Below the pieces are notes generated by a model. That model saw nothing but the letters and a program-made list of their open reading frames with translations. It had not been told where the DNA came from and made no database searches. 64,000 nt of DNA from Pisaster brevispinus (lineage: Eukaryota > Echinodermata > Asteroidea > Forcipulatida > Asteriidae): positions 19,686,742 through 19,750,741 of the forward strand of contig JAMKCF010000003.1 in NCBI GenBank assembly GCA_023634235.1, in the 5' to 3' direction. This document shows, piece by piece, positions 1 through 12,316 of this stretch; the stretch's first letter is position 1; each line of letters starts with the position of its first letter. A program made the translations under genes and the position numbers.

Positions 1-979
1 ACCACGGTTCGAATCCAGGCAAGGTCCATGGTTAACACTTTCTTTTTTCTGTGTAAAAAGATTTGAATCATTATTTCACTTATGAGGTAGGAATTCCGCT
101 TGTCATTGCGTGGAACAGATAGCCCAGTGGTTTGGAGATAGTTTCTGGTGGATCGGGACCACGGTTCGAATCCCTGCAGGGTCCTTGATCCCCTTTTTCT
201 TTTTTCTGAGTCTAAAGATTTGAATCATGATTTCACTTATGAGGTAGGAATTTCGCTTGTGTTTGCGTGGAACAGATAGCCCAGTGGTTGGGAGATAGTT
301 TCTGGTAGATCGGGAGCACTGTTCGAATCCCGGTAGGGTCCTTGATTCACTTTTTGTTTTTTCTGAGTCTAAAGATTTGAATCATGATTTCACCTATGAG
401 GTAGGAATTTCGCATGTCTTTGCGTGGAACAGATAGCCCTGTGGTTGGGAGATAGTTTACTAGAGGATCGGGACCACGGTTCGAATCCCGGTAGGGTCCT
501 TGATTCACTTTTTTTTTCTGAGTCTAAAGATTTGAATCATGATTTCACTTATGACGTAAGAATTTCGCATATCTTTGCGTGGAACAGATAGCCCAGTGGT
601 TGGGAGATAGTTTCTGGTGAATCGGGACCACGGTTCGAATCCCGGCAAGGTCCTTGATTCACTTTTTCTTTTTTCTGAGTCTAAAGATTTGAATCATGAT
701 TTCACTGATGAGGTAGGAATTTCGCATGTCTTTGCGTGGAACAGATAGCCCTATGGTTGGGAGATAGTTTACTAGAGGATCGGGACCACGGTTCGAATCC
801 CGGTAGGGTCCTTGATTCACTTTTTTTTCTGAATCTAAAGATTTGAATCAAGATTTCACTTATGAGGTAAGAATTTCGCATGTCTTTGCGTGGAACAGAT
901 AGCCCAGTGGTTGGGAAATATTTTCTGGTGGATCGGGACCACGGTTCGAATCCCGGCAAGGTCCTTGATTCACTTTTTT

Positions 980-2536
980 TTCTGAGTCTAAAGCTTTGAA
1001 TCATGATTTCACTTATGAGGTAAGACTTTCGCTTGTTTTTGCTTAGAACAGATAGCCCAGTGGTTGGGAGATAGTTTGTGGTGAATCGGGACCACGGTTC
1101 GAATCCCGGCAAGGTCCATGATTCACTTTTTCTTTTTTCTGAGTCTTAAGATTTGAATCATGATTTCACGAAGGAGGTAGGAATTTCGCTTGTCATTGCG
1201 TGAAACAGATAGCCCAGTGGTTGGGAGATAGTTTCTGGTAGATCGGGACCACGGTTCGAATCCCGGCAGGGTGATTGATTCACTTTTCTTTTTTCTAAGT
1301 CTAAAGATTTGAATCATGAATTCACTTAGGAATTTCGCTTGTCTTTGCGTGGAACAGGTAGCCCGGTGGTTGGGATTAGTTTCTGGAGGGTCGGGACCAC
1401 GGTTCGAATCCCGGCAATGTCCATGGTTCACTTTTTCTTTTTTCTGTGTAAAAAGATTTGAATCATGATTTCATTTATGAGGTAGGAATTCCGCTTGTCA
1501 TTGCGTGGAACAGATAGCCCAGTGGTTGGGAGATAGTTTCTGGTGGATCGGGACCACGGTTCGAATCCCTGCAGTGTCCTTGATCCCCTTTTTCTTTTTT
1601 CTGAGTCTAAAGATTTGAATCATGATTTCACTTATGAGGTAGGAATTTCGCTTGTCTTTGCGTGGAACTGATAGCCCAGTGGTTGGGATATAGTTTCTGG
1701 TAGATCGGGACCACGGTTCGAATCCCGGTAGGGTCCTTGATTCACTTTTTCTTTTTTCTGAGTCTAAAGCTTTGAATCATGATTTCACTTATGAGGTAAG
1801 ACTTTCGCTTGTTTTTGCTTAGAACAGATAGCCCAGTGGTTGGGAGATAGTTTGTGGTGAATCGGGACCACGGTTCGAATCCCGGCAAGGTCCATGATTC
1901 ACTTTTTCTTTTTTCTGAGTCTTAAGATTTGAATCATGATTTCACGAAGGAGGTAGGAATTTCGCTTGTCATTGCGTGAAACAGATAGCCCAGTGGTTGG
2001 GAGATAGTTTCTGGTAGATCGGGACCACGGTTCGAATCCCGGCAGGGTGATTGATTCACTTTTCTTTTTTCTAAGTCTAAAGATTTGAATCATGAATTCA
2101 CTTAGGAATTTCTCTTGTCTTTGCGTGGAACAGGTAGCCCGGTGGTTGGGATTAGTTTCTGGAGGGTCGGGACCACGGTTCGAATCCCGGCAAGGTCCAT
2201 GGTTCACTTTTTCTTTTTTCTGTGTAAAAAGATTTGAATCATGATTTCATTTATGAGGTAGGAATTCCGCTTGACATTGCGTGGAACAGATAGCCCAGTG
2301 GTTGGGAGATAGTTTCTGGTGGATCGGGACCACGGTTCGAATCCCTGCAGTGTCCTTGATCCCCTTTTTCTTTTTTCTGAGTCTAAAGATTTGAATCATG
2401 ATTTCACTTATGAGGTAGGAATTTCGCTTGTCTTTGCGTGGAACTGATAGCCCAGTGGTTGGGATATAGTTTCTGGTAGATCGGGACCACGGTTCGAATC
2501 CCGGTAGGGTCCTTGATTCACTTTTTCTTTTTTCTG
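980..2536 (+). repeat. 776 bp (5-monomer) tandem duplication
   Basis: About 980-1,760 and 1,760-2,536 match at an offset of 776 bp. They share rare marks such as AAGCTTTGAATC, a monomer shortened to CATGAATTCACTTAGG, and GGCAGGGTGATTG in place of GGTCCTTG. By eye only a few differences separate the copies: TTTCGCTTG against TTTCTCTTG, CAATGTCC against CAAGGTCC, and CTTGTCATT against CTTGACATT. The ends are approximate because the breakpoints lie in sequence shared by all monomers. This is a recent local unequal exchange. Confidence 0.8.
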
Positions 2537-3387
2537 AGTCTAAAGATTTGAATCATGATTTCACTTATGAGGTAAGAATTTCGCATGTCTTTGCGTGGAA
2601 CAGATAGCCCAGTGGTTGGGAGATAGTTTCTGGTGAATCGGGACCACGGTTCGAATCCCTGGCAGTGTCCTTGATTCACTTTTTCTTTTTTCTGAGTCTA
2701 AAGATTTGAATCATGATTTCACTTATGAGGTAGGAATTTCGCATGTCTTTGCGTGGAACAGATAGCCCTGTGGTTGGGAGATAGTTTACTAGAGGATCGG
2801 GACCACGGTTCGAATCCCGGTAGGGTCCTTGATTCACTTTTTTTTCTGAGTCTAAAGATTTGAATCATGATTTCACTTATGAGGTAAGAATTTCGCATGT
2901 CTTTGCGTGGAACAGATAGCCCAGTGGTTGGGAAATAGTTTCTGGTGGATCGGGACCACGGTTCGAATCCCGGCAAGGTCCTTGATTCACTTTTTCTTTT
3001 TTCTGAGTCTTAAGCTTAGAATCATGTTTTCAATTATGAGGTAAGAATTTCGCTTGTTTTTGCTTGGAACAGATAGCCCAGTGGTTGGGAGATAGTTTGT
3101 GGTGAATCGGGACCACGGTTCGAATCCCGGCAAGCTCCATGATTCACTTTTTGTTTTTTCTGAGTCTTAAGATTTGAATCATGATTTCTCGAAGGAGCTA
3201 GGAATTTCGCTTGTCATTGCGTGAAACAGATAGCCCAGTGGTTGGGAGATAGTTTTTGGTTCATCGGGACCACGGTTCGAATCCCGGCAGGGTCCTTGAT
3301 TCACTTTTTCTTTTTTCTGAGTCTAAAGATTTGAATCATGATTTCACTTATGAGGTAGGAATTTCGCTTGTGTTTGCGTGGAACAGA

Positions 3388-3398
3388 TAGCCCAGTGG
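3388..3398 (+). promoter_or_regulatory. Pol III A box (exemplar monomer)
   Basis: TAGCCCAGTGG matches the tRNA A-box pattern TRGCNNAGNGG. The same block recurs about every 155 bp through the array. Variants include TAGCCCTGTGG, TAGCACAGTGG, TAGTCCAGTGG, TAGCCCAGTCG and a badly altered form, TAGCCCAATGT. In tRNA genes this element and the B box together recruit TFIIIC. Confidence 0.75.
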
Positions 3399-3430
3399 TT
3401 GGGAGATAGTTTCTGGTGGATCGGGACCAC

Positions 3431-3441
3431 GGTTCGAATCC
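3431..3441 (+). promoter_or_regulatory. Pol III B box (exemplar monomer)
   Basis: GGTTCGAATCC is a perfect match to the B-box consensus GGTTCGANTCC and lies 43 bases after the A-box start, the tRNA-type spacing. It is the most conserved block of the monomer. Its TTCGAA core is a BstBI/AsuII site in most copies, which predicts a 155 bp digestion ladder. Confidence 0.82.
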
Positions 3442-3461
3442 CGGCAGTGTCCTTGATTCAC

Positions 3462-3470
3462 TTTTTTTTT
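3462..3470 (+). terminator. Pol III-type T-run terminator (exemplar monomer)
   Basis: A run of nine T residues follows the tRNA-like 3' end by nine bases. Elsewhere the tract is usually T5-C-T6 or T8. Four or more T residues on the non-template strand suffice for Pol III termination in most animals, so a transcript starting just upstream of an A box would end within its own monomer at about 85-100 nt. Transcription itself is not shown by the sequence. Confidence 0.65.
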
Positions 3471-6400
3471 CTGAGTCTAAAGATTTGAATCATGATTTCA
3501 CTTATGAGATAAGAATTTCGCATGTCTTTGCGTGGAACAGATAGCCCAGTGGTTGGGAGATAGTTTCTGGTGAATCGGGACCACGGTTCGAATCCCTGGC
3601 AAGGTCCTTGATTCACTTTTTCTTTTTTCTGAGTCTAAAGATTTGAATCATGATTTCACTTATGAGGTAGGAATTTCGCATGTCTTTGGGTGGAACAGAT
3701 AGCCCAGTGTTTGTGAGATAGTTTACTAGAGGATCGGGACCACGGTTCGAATCCCGCCAGTGTCCTTGATTCACTTTTTTTTCTGAGTCTAAAGATTTGA
3801 ATCATGTTTTCACTTATGAGGTAAGAATTTCGCATGTCTTTGCGTGGAACAGATAGCCCAGTGGTTGGGAGATAGTTTCTGGTGGATCGGGACCACGGTT
3901 CGAATCCCGGCAGTGTCCTTGATTCACTTTTTTTTCTGAGTCTAAAGATTTGAATCATGATTTCACTTATGACGTAAGAATTTCGCATGTCTTTGCTTTG
4001 AACACATAGCCCAGTGATTGGGAGATAGTTTCTGGTGGATCGGGACCACGGTTCGTATCCCGGCAAGGTCCATGATTCACTTTTTCTTTTTTCTGAGTCT
4101 TGAGATTTGAATCATGATTTCACTTATGAGGTAGGAATTTCGCATGTCTTTGCGTGGAACAGATAGCCCTGTGGTTGGGAGATAGTTTACTAGAGGATCG
4201 GGACCACGGTTCGAATCCCGGTAGGGTCCTTGATTCACTTTTTTTTCTGAGTCTAAAGATTTGAATCATGATTTCACTTATGAGGTAAGAATTTCGCATG
4301 TCTTTGCGTGGAACAGATAGCCCAGTGGTTGGGAAATAGTGTCTGGTGGATCGGGACCACGGTTCGAATCCCGGCAGGGTCCTTGATTCACTTTTTCTTT
4401 TTTCTAAGTCTTTAGATTTGAATTATGATTTCACTTATGAGGTAGGAATTTCGCTTGTCTTTGCGTGGAACAGATAGCCCAGTGGTTGGGAAATAGTTTC
4501 TGGTGGATCGGGACCACGGTTCGAATCCCGGCAGGGTCCTTGATTAACTTTTTCTTTTTTCTGAGTCTAAAGATTTGAATCATGATTTCACTTATGAGGT
4601 AGGAATTTCGCTTGTCTTTGCGTGGAACTGATAGCCCAGTGGTTGGGATATAGTTTCTGGTAGATCGGCACCACGGTTCGAATCCCGGTAGGGTCCTTGA
4701 TTCACTTTTTCTTTTTTCTGAGTCTAAAGATTTGAATCATGATTTCACTTATGAGGTAGGAATTTCGCTTGTGTTTGCGTGGAACAGATAGCCCAGTGGT
4801 TGGGAGATAGTTTCTGGTGGATCGGGACCACGGTTCGAATCCCGGCAGTGTCCTTGATTCACTTTTTTTTCTGAGTCTAAAGATTTGAATCATGATTTCA
4901 CTTATGAGGTAAGAATTTCGCATGTCTTTGCGTGGAACAGATAGCCCAGTGGTTGGGAGATAGTTTCTGGTGAATCGGGACCACGGTTCGAATCCCTGGC
5001 AAGGTCCTTGATTCACTTTTTCTTTTTTCTGAGTCTAAAGATTTGAATCATGATTTCACTTATGAGGTAGGAATTTCGCATGTCTTTGCGTGGAACAGAT
5101 AGCCCTGTGGTTGGGAGATAGTTTACTAGAGGATCGGGACCACGGTTCGAATCCCGGCAGGGTCCTTGATTCACTTTTTCTTTTTTCTGAGTCTAAAGAT
5201 TTGAATCATGATTTCACTTATGAGGTAGGAATTTCGCTTGTGTTTGCGTGGAACAGATAGCCCAGTGGTTGGGAGATAGTTTCTGGTGGATCGGGACCAC
5301 GGTTCGAATCCCGGCAGTGTCCTTGATTCACTTTTTTTTCTGAGTCTAAAGATTTGAAACATGATTTCACTTATGAGATAAGAATTTCGCATGTCTTTGC
5401 GTGGAACAGATAGCCCAGTGGTTGGGAGATAGTTTCTGGTGAATCGGGACCACGGTTCGAATCCCTGGCAAGGTCCTTGATTCACTTTTTATTTTTTCTG
5501 AGTCTAAAGATTTGAATCATGATTTCACTTATGAGGTAGGAATTTCGCATGTCTTTGGGTGGAACAGATAGCCCAGTGTTTGTGAGATAGTTTACTAGAG
5601 GATCGGGACCACGGTTCGAATCCCGCCAGTGTCCTTGATTCACTTTTTTTTCTGAGTCTAAAGATTTGAATCATGTTTTCACTTATGAGGTAAGAATTTC
5701 GCATGTCTTTGCGTGGAACAGATAGCCCAGTGGTTGGGAGATAGTTTCTGGTTCATCGGGACCACGGTTCGAATCCCGGCAGTGTCCTTGATTCACTTTT
5801 TTTTCTGAGTCTAAAGATTTGAATCATGATTTCACTTATGACGTAAGAATTTCGCATGTCTTTGCTTTGAACACATAGCCCAGTGGTTGGGAGATAGTTT
5901 CTGGTGGATCGGGACCACGGTTCGTATCCCGGCAAGGTCCATGATTCACTTTTTCTTTTTTCTGAGTCTTAAGATTTGAATCATGATTTCACTTATGAGG
6001 TAGGAATTTCGCATGTCTTTGCGTGGAACAGATAGCCCTGTGGTTGGGAGATAGTTTACTAGAGGATCGGGCCCACGGTTCGAATCCCGGTAGGGTCCTT
6101 GATTCACTTTTTTTTCTGAGTCTAAAGATTTGAATCATGATTTCACTTATGAGGTAAGAATTTCGCATGTCTTTGCGTGGAACAGATAGCCCAGTGGTTG
6201 GGAAATAGTTTCTGGTGGATCGGGACCACGGTTCGAATCCCGGCAGGGTCCTTGATTCACTTTTTCTTTTTTCTAAGTCTTTAGATTTGAATTATGATTT
6301 CACTTATGAGGTAGGAATTTCGCTTGTCTTTACGTGGAACACATAGCACAGTGGTTGGGAGATAGTTTACTAGCGGATCGGGACCACGGTTCGAATCCCG

Positions 6401-8979
6401 GCAGTGTCCTTGATTCACTTTTTCTTTTTTCTGAGCCTAAAGATTTGAATCATGATTTCACTTATGAGGTAAGAATTTCGCATGTGTTTGCGTGGAACAC
6501 ATAGCCCAGTGGTTGGGAGATAGTTTACTAGCGGATGGGGACCACGGTTCGAATCCCGGCAGTGTCCTTGATTCACTTTTTCTTTTTTCAGAGTCTAAAG
6601 ATTTGAATTATAATTTCACTTATGAGGTAAGAATTTCGCATGTCTTTGCGTGGAACAGATAGCCCAGTGGTCGGGAGATAGTTTCTGGTAGATCGGGACC
6701 AAGGTTCGAATCGGGGCAAGGTCCATGAGTCTTTTTCTTTTTTTCTGAGTCTAAAGATTTGAATCATGATTTCACCTATGAGGTAGGAATTTCGCATGTC
6801 TTTGCGTGGAACAGATAGCCCTGTGGTTAGGAGATAGTTTACTAGAGGATCGGGACCACGGTTCGAATCCCGGTAGGGTCCTTGGCTCACTTTTTTTTCT
6901 GAGTCTAAAGATTTGAATCATGATTTCACTTATGTCGTAAGAATTTCGCATGTCTTTGCGTGGAACAGATAGCCCAGTGGTTGGGAGATAGTTTCTGGTG
7001 AATAGGACTACGGTTCGAATTCCGGCAGTGTCCTTGATTCACTTTTTCTTTTTTCTGAGTCTTAAGCTTAGAATCATGTTTTCAATTATGAGGTAAGAAT
7101 TTCGCTTGTTTTTGCTTGGAACAGATAGCCCAGTGGTTGGGAGATAGTTTCTGGTGGATCGGGACCACGGTTCGAATCCCTGCAGGGTCCTTGATCCACT
7201 TTTTCTTTTTTCTGAGTCTAAAGATTTGAATCATGATTTCACTTATGAGGTAGGAATTTCGCTTGTGTTTGCGTGGAACAGATAGCCCAGTGGTTGGGAG
7301 ATAGTTTCTGGTAGATCGGGAGCACTGTTCGATTCCCGGTAGGGTCCTTGATTCACTTTTTGTTTTTTCTGAGTCTAAAGATTTGAATCATGATTTCACC
7401 TATGAGGTAGGAATTTCGCATGTCTTTGCGTGGAACAGATAGCCCTGTGGTTGGGAGATAGTTTACTAGAGGATCGGGACCACGGTTCGAATCCCGGTAG
7501 GGTCCTTGATTCACTTTTTTTTCTGAGTCTAAAGATTTGAATCATGATTTCACTTATGACGTAAGAATTTCGCATGTCTTTGCGTGGAACAGATAGCCCT
7601 ATGGTTGGGAGATAGTTTACTAGAGGATCGGGACCACGGTTCGAATCCCGGTAGGGTCCTTGATTCACTTTTTTTTCTGAATCTAAAGATTTGAATCAAG
7701 ATTTCACTTATGAGGTAAGAATTTCGCATGTCTTTGCGTGGAACAGATAGCCCAGTGGTTGGGAAATATTTTCTGGTGGATCGGGACCACGGTTCGAATC
7801 CCGGCAAGGTCCTTGATTCACTTTTTTTCTGAGTCTAAAGCTTTGAATCATGATTTCACTTATGATGTAAGACTTTCGCTTGTTTTTGCTTAGAACAGAT
7901 AGCCCAGTGGTTGGGAGATAGTTTGTGGTGAATCGGGACCACAGTTCGAATCCCGGCAAGGTCCATGATTCACTTTTTCTTTTTTCTGAGTCTTAAGATT
8001 TGAATCATGATTTCACGAAGGAGGTAGGAATTTCGCTTGTCATTGCGTGAAACAGATAGCCCTATGGTTGGGAGATAGTTTACTAGAGGATCGGGACCAC
8101 GGTTCGAATCCCGGTAGGGTCCTTGATTCACTTTTTTTTCTGAATCTAAAGATTTGAATCAAGATTTCACTTATGAGGTAAGAATTTCGCATGTCTTTGC
8201 GTGGAACAGATAGCCCAGTGGTTGGGAAATATTTTCTGGTGGATCGGGACCACGGTTCGAATCGCGGCAAGGTCCTTGATTCGCTTTTTTTTCTGTGTCT
8301 AAAGCTTTGAATCATGATTTCATTTATGAGGTAGGAATTCCGCTTGTCATTGCGTGGAACAGATAGCCCAGTGGTTGGGATTAGTTTCTGGAGGGTCGGG
8401 ACCACGGTTCGAATCCCGGCAAGGTCCATGGTGCACTTTTTCTTTTTTCTGTGTAAAAAGATTTGAATCATGATTTCATTTATGAGGTAGGAATTCCGCT
8501 TGTCATTGCGTGGAACAGATAGCCCAGTGGTTGGGAGATAGTTTCTGGTGGATCGGGACCACGGTTCGAATCCCTGCAGTGTCCTTGATCTCCTTTTTCT
8601 TTTTTCTGAGTCTAAAGATTTGAATCATGATTTCACTTATGAGGTAGGAATTTCGCTTGTCTTTGCGTGGAACTGATAGCCCAGTGGTTGGGATATAGTT
8701 TCTGGTAGATCGGCACCACGGTTCGAATCCCGGTAGGGTCCTTGATTCACTTTTTCTTTTTTCTGAGTCTAAAGATTTGAATCATGATTTCACTTATGAG
8801 GTAGGAATTTCGCTTCTGTTTGCGTGGAACAGATAGCCCAGTGGTTGGGAGATAGTTTCTGGTGGATCGGGACCACGGTTCGAATCCCGGCAGTGTCCTT
8901 GATTCACTTTTTTTTCTGAGTCTAAAGATTTGAATCATGATTTCACTTATGAGGTAAGAATTTCGCATGTCTTTGCGTG

Positions 8980-11145
8980 GAACAGATAGCCCAGTGGTTG
9001 GGAGATAGTTTCTGGTGAATCGGGACCACGGTTCGAATCCCTGGCAAGGTCCTTGATTCACTTTTTCTTTTTTCTGAGTCTAAAGATTTGAATCATGATT
9101 TCACTTATGAGGTAGGAATTTCGCATGTCTTTGCGTGGAACAGATAGCCCTGTGGTTGGGAGATAGTTTACTAGAGGATCGGGACCACGGTTCGAATCCC
9201 GGTAGGGTCCTTGATTCACTTTTTTTTCTGAGTCTAAAGATTTGAATCATGATTTCACTTATGAGGTAAGAATTTCGCATGTCTTTGCGTGGAACAGATA
9301 GCCCAGTGGTTGGGAAATAGTTTCTGGTGGATAGGGACCACGGTTCGAATCCCGGCAAGGTCCTTGATTCACTTTTTCTTTTTACTGAGTCTTCAGCTTA
9401 GAATCATGTTTTCAATTATGAGGTAAGAATTTCGCTTGTTTTTGCTTGGAACAGATAGCCCAGTGGTTGGGAGATAGTTTGTGGTGAATCGGGACCACGG
9501 TTCGAATCCCGGCAAGCTCCATGATTCACTTTTTGTTTTTTCTGAGTCTTAAGATTTGAATCATGATTTCTCGAAGGAGCTAGGAATTTCGCTTGTCATT
9601 GCGTGAAACAGATAGCCCAGTGGTTGGGAGATAGTTTTTGGTTCATCGGGACCACGGTTCGAATCCCGGCAGGGTCCTTGATTCACTTTTTCTTTTTTCT
9701 GAGTCTAAAGATTTGAATCATGATTTCACTTATGAGGTAGGAATTTCGCTTGTGTTTGCGTGGAACAGATAGCCCAGTGGTTGGGAGATAGTTTCTGGTG
9801 GATCGGGACCACGGTTCGAATCCCGGCAGTGTCCTTGATTCACTTTTTTTTTCTGAGTCTAAAGATTTGAATCATGATTTCACTTATGAGGTAAGAATTT
9901 CGCATGTCTTTGCGTGGAACAGATAGCCCAGTGGTTGGGAGATAGTTTCTGGTGAATCGGGACCACGGTTCGAATCCCTGGCAAGGTCCTTGATTCACTT
10001 TTTCTTTTTTCTGAGTCTAAAGATTTGAATCATGATTTCACTTATGAGGTAGGAAATTCGCATGTCTTTGCGTTGAACAGATAGCCCAGTGGTTGGGAGA
10101 TAGTTTCTGGTGAATCGGGACCACGGTTCGAATCCCTGGCAAGGTCCTTGATTCACTTTTTCTTTTTTCTGAGTCTAAAGATTTGAATCATGATTTCACT
10201 TATGAGGTAGGAATTTCGCATGTCTTTGCGTGGAACAGATAGCCCTGTGGTTGGGAGATAGTTTACTAGAGGATCGGGACCACGGTTCGAATCCCGGTAG
10301 GGTCATTGATTCACTTTTTTTTCTGAGTCTAAAGATTTGAATCATGATTTCACTTATGAGGTAAGAATTTCGCATGTCTTTGCGTGGAACAGATAGCCCA
10401 GTGGTTGGGAAATAGTTTCTGGTGGATCGGGACCACGGTTCGAATCCCGGCAAGGTCCTTGATTCACTTTTTCTTTTTTCTGAGTCTTAAGCTTAGAATC
10501 ATGTTTTCAATTATGAGGTAAGAATTTCGCTTGTTTTTGCTTGGAACAGATAGCCCAGTGGTTGGGAGATAGTTTGTGGTGAATCGGGACCACAGTTCGA
10601 ATCCCGGCAAGCTCCATGATTCACTTTTTGTTTTTTCTGAGTCTTAAGATTTGAATCATGATTTCTCGAAGGAGCTAGGAATTTCGCTTGTCATTGCGTG
10701 AAACAGATAGCCCAGTGGTTGGGAGATAGTTTTTGGTTCATCGGGACCACGGTTCGAATCCCGGCAGGGTCCTTGATTCACTTTTTCTTTTTTCTGAGTC
10801 TAAAGATTTGAATCATGATTTCACTTATGAGGTAGGAATTTCGCTTGTGTTTGCGTGGAACAGATAGCCCAGTGGTTGGGAGATAGTTTCTGGTGGATCG
10901 GGACCACGGTTCGAATCCCGGCAGTGTCCTTGATTCACTTTTTTTTTCTGAGTCTAAAGATTTGAATCATGATTTCACTTATGAGGTAAGAATTTCGCAT
11001 GTCTTTGCGTGGAACAGATAGCCCAGTGGTTGGGAGATAGTTTCTGGTGAATCGGGACCACGGTTCGAATCCCTGGCAAGGTCCTTGATTCACTTTTTCT
11101 TTTTTCTGAGTCTAAAGATTTGAATCATGATTTCACTTATGAGGT
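8980..11145 (+). repeat. 1,095 bp (7-monomer) tandem duplication
   Basis: Segments near 8,980-10,075 and 10,076-11,145 align at an offset of 1,095 bp. Both carry the diagnostic series ACTAGAGG monomer, GGGAAATAG monomer, GCTTAGAATCATGTTTTC monomer and TTTCTCGAAGGAGC monomer in the same order. A related series occurs near 2,700-3,600. Boundaries are estimated by eye. Confidence 0.7.
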
Positions 11146-12316
11146 AGGAATTTCGCATGTCTTTGGGTGGAACAGATAGCCCAGTGTTTGTGAGATAGTT
11201 TACTAGAGGATCGGGACCACGGTTCGAATCCCGCCAGTGTCCTTGATTCACTTTTTTTTCTGAGTCTAAAGATTTGAATCATGTTTTCACTTATGAGGTA
11301 AGAATTTCGCATGTCTTTGCGTGGAACAGATAGCCCAGTGGTTGGGAGATAGTTTCTGGTGGATCGGGACCACGGTTCGAATCCCGGCAGTGTCCTTGAT
11401 TCACTTTTTTTTTCTGAGTCTAAAGATTTGAATCATGATTTCACTTATGACGTAAGAATTTCGCATGTCTTTGCTTTGAACACATAGCCCAGTGGTTGGG
11501 AGATAGTTTACTAGAGGATCGGGACCACGGTTCGAATCCTGGTAGGGTCCATGATTCACTTTTTCTTTTTTCTGAGTCTTAAGATTTGAATCATGATTTC
11601 ACGAATGAGGTAGGAATTTCGCATGTCTTTGGGTGGGACAGATAGCCCAATGTTTATGAGATAGTTTCTGGTGGATCGGGACCACGGTTCGTATCCCGGC
11701 AAGGTCCATGATTCACTTTTTCTTTTTTCTGAGTCTTAAGATTTGAATCATGATTTCACGAATGAGGTAGGAATTTCGCTTATCATTGCGTGAAACAGAT
11801 AGTCCAGTGGTTGGGAGATAGTTTCTGATACATCGGGACCACCGTTCGAATCCCGGCAGGGTCCTTGATTCACTTTTTCTTTTTTCTAAGTCTTTAGATT
11901 TGAATTATGATTTCACTTATGAGGTAGGAATTTCGCTTGTCTTTACGTGGAACACATAGCACAGTGGTTGGGAGATAGTTTACTAGCGGATCGGGACCAC
12001 GGTTCGAATCCCGGCAGTGTCCTTGATTCACTTTTTCTTTTTTCTGAGCCTAAAGATTTGAATCATGATTTCACTTATGAGGTAAGAATTTCGCATGTGT
12101 TTGCGTGGAACACATAGCCCAGTGGTTGGGAGATAGTTTACTAGCGGATCGGTACCACGGTTCGAATCCCGGCAGTGTCCTTGATTCACTTTTTCTTTTT
12201 TCAGAGTCTAAAGATTTGAATTATAATTTCACTTATGAGGTAAGAATTTCGCATGTCTTTGCGTGGAACAGATAGCCCAGTGGTCGGGAGATAGTTTCTG
12301 GTAGATCGGGACCAAG

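Larger units (their letters stand above)
3381..3452 (+). pseudogene. exemplar tRNA-like body within one monomer
   Basis: This is a representative of the 72-base tRNA-like part found in nearly every monomer. With T8 at 3388 and T54 at 3433, the sequence fits tRNA numbering without gaps if base 17 is absent. It has T8, G10, A14, G15, G18, G19, G26, T33, C48, T54, T55, C56, G57, A58 and C61. The D arm pairs at three of four positions (GCCC with GGGA). The T stem pairs at three of five, and the acceptor at about three of seven. The anticodon stem (ATAGT against GGATC) has at most one wobble pair. The loop would be TTCTGGT, formally anticodon CTG, but without a stem that means little. No CCA is encoded, as is usual in eukaryotes. 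It is best read as a tRNA derivative kept for its internal promoter. A working tRNA is very unlikely. Confidence 0.75.

Noticed and set aside
3421..3445. Strong hairpin CGGGA...TCCCG around the B box as a separate structural element
   Set aside because: The 5 bp stem with a 12-base loop follows from the T-arm-like sequence and competes with it. Without compensatory changes it is not evidence of a distinct structure.
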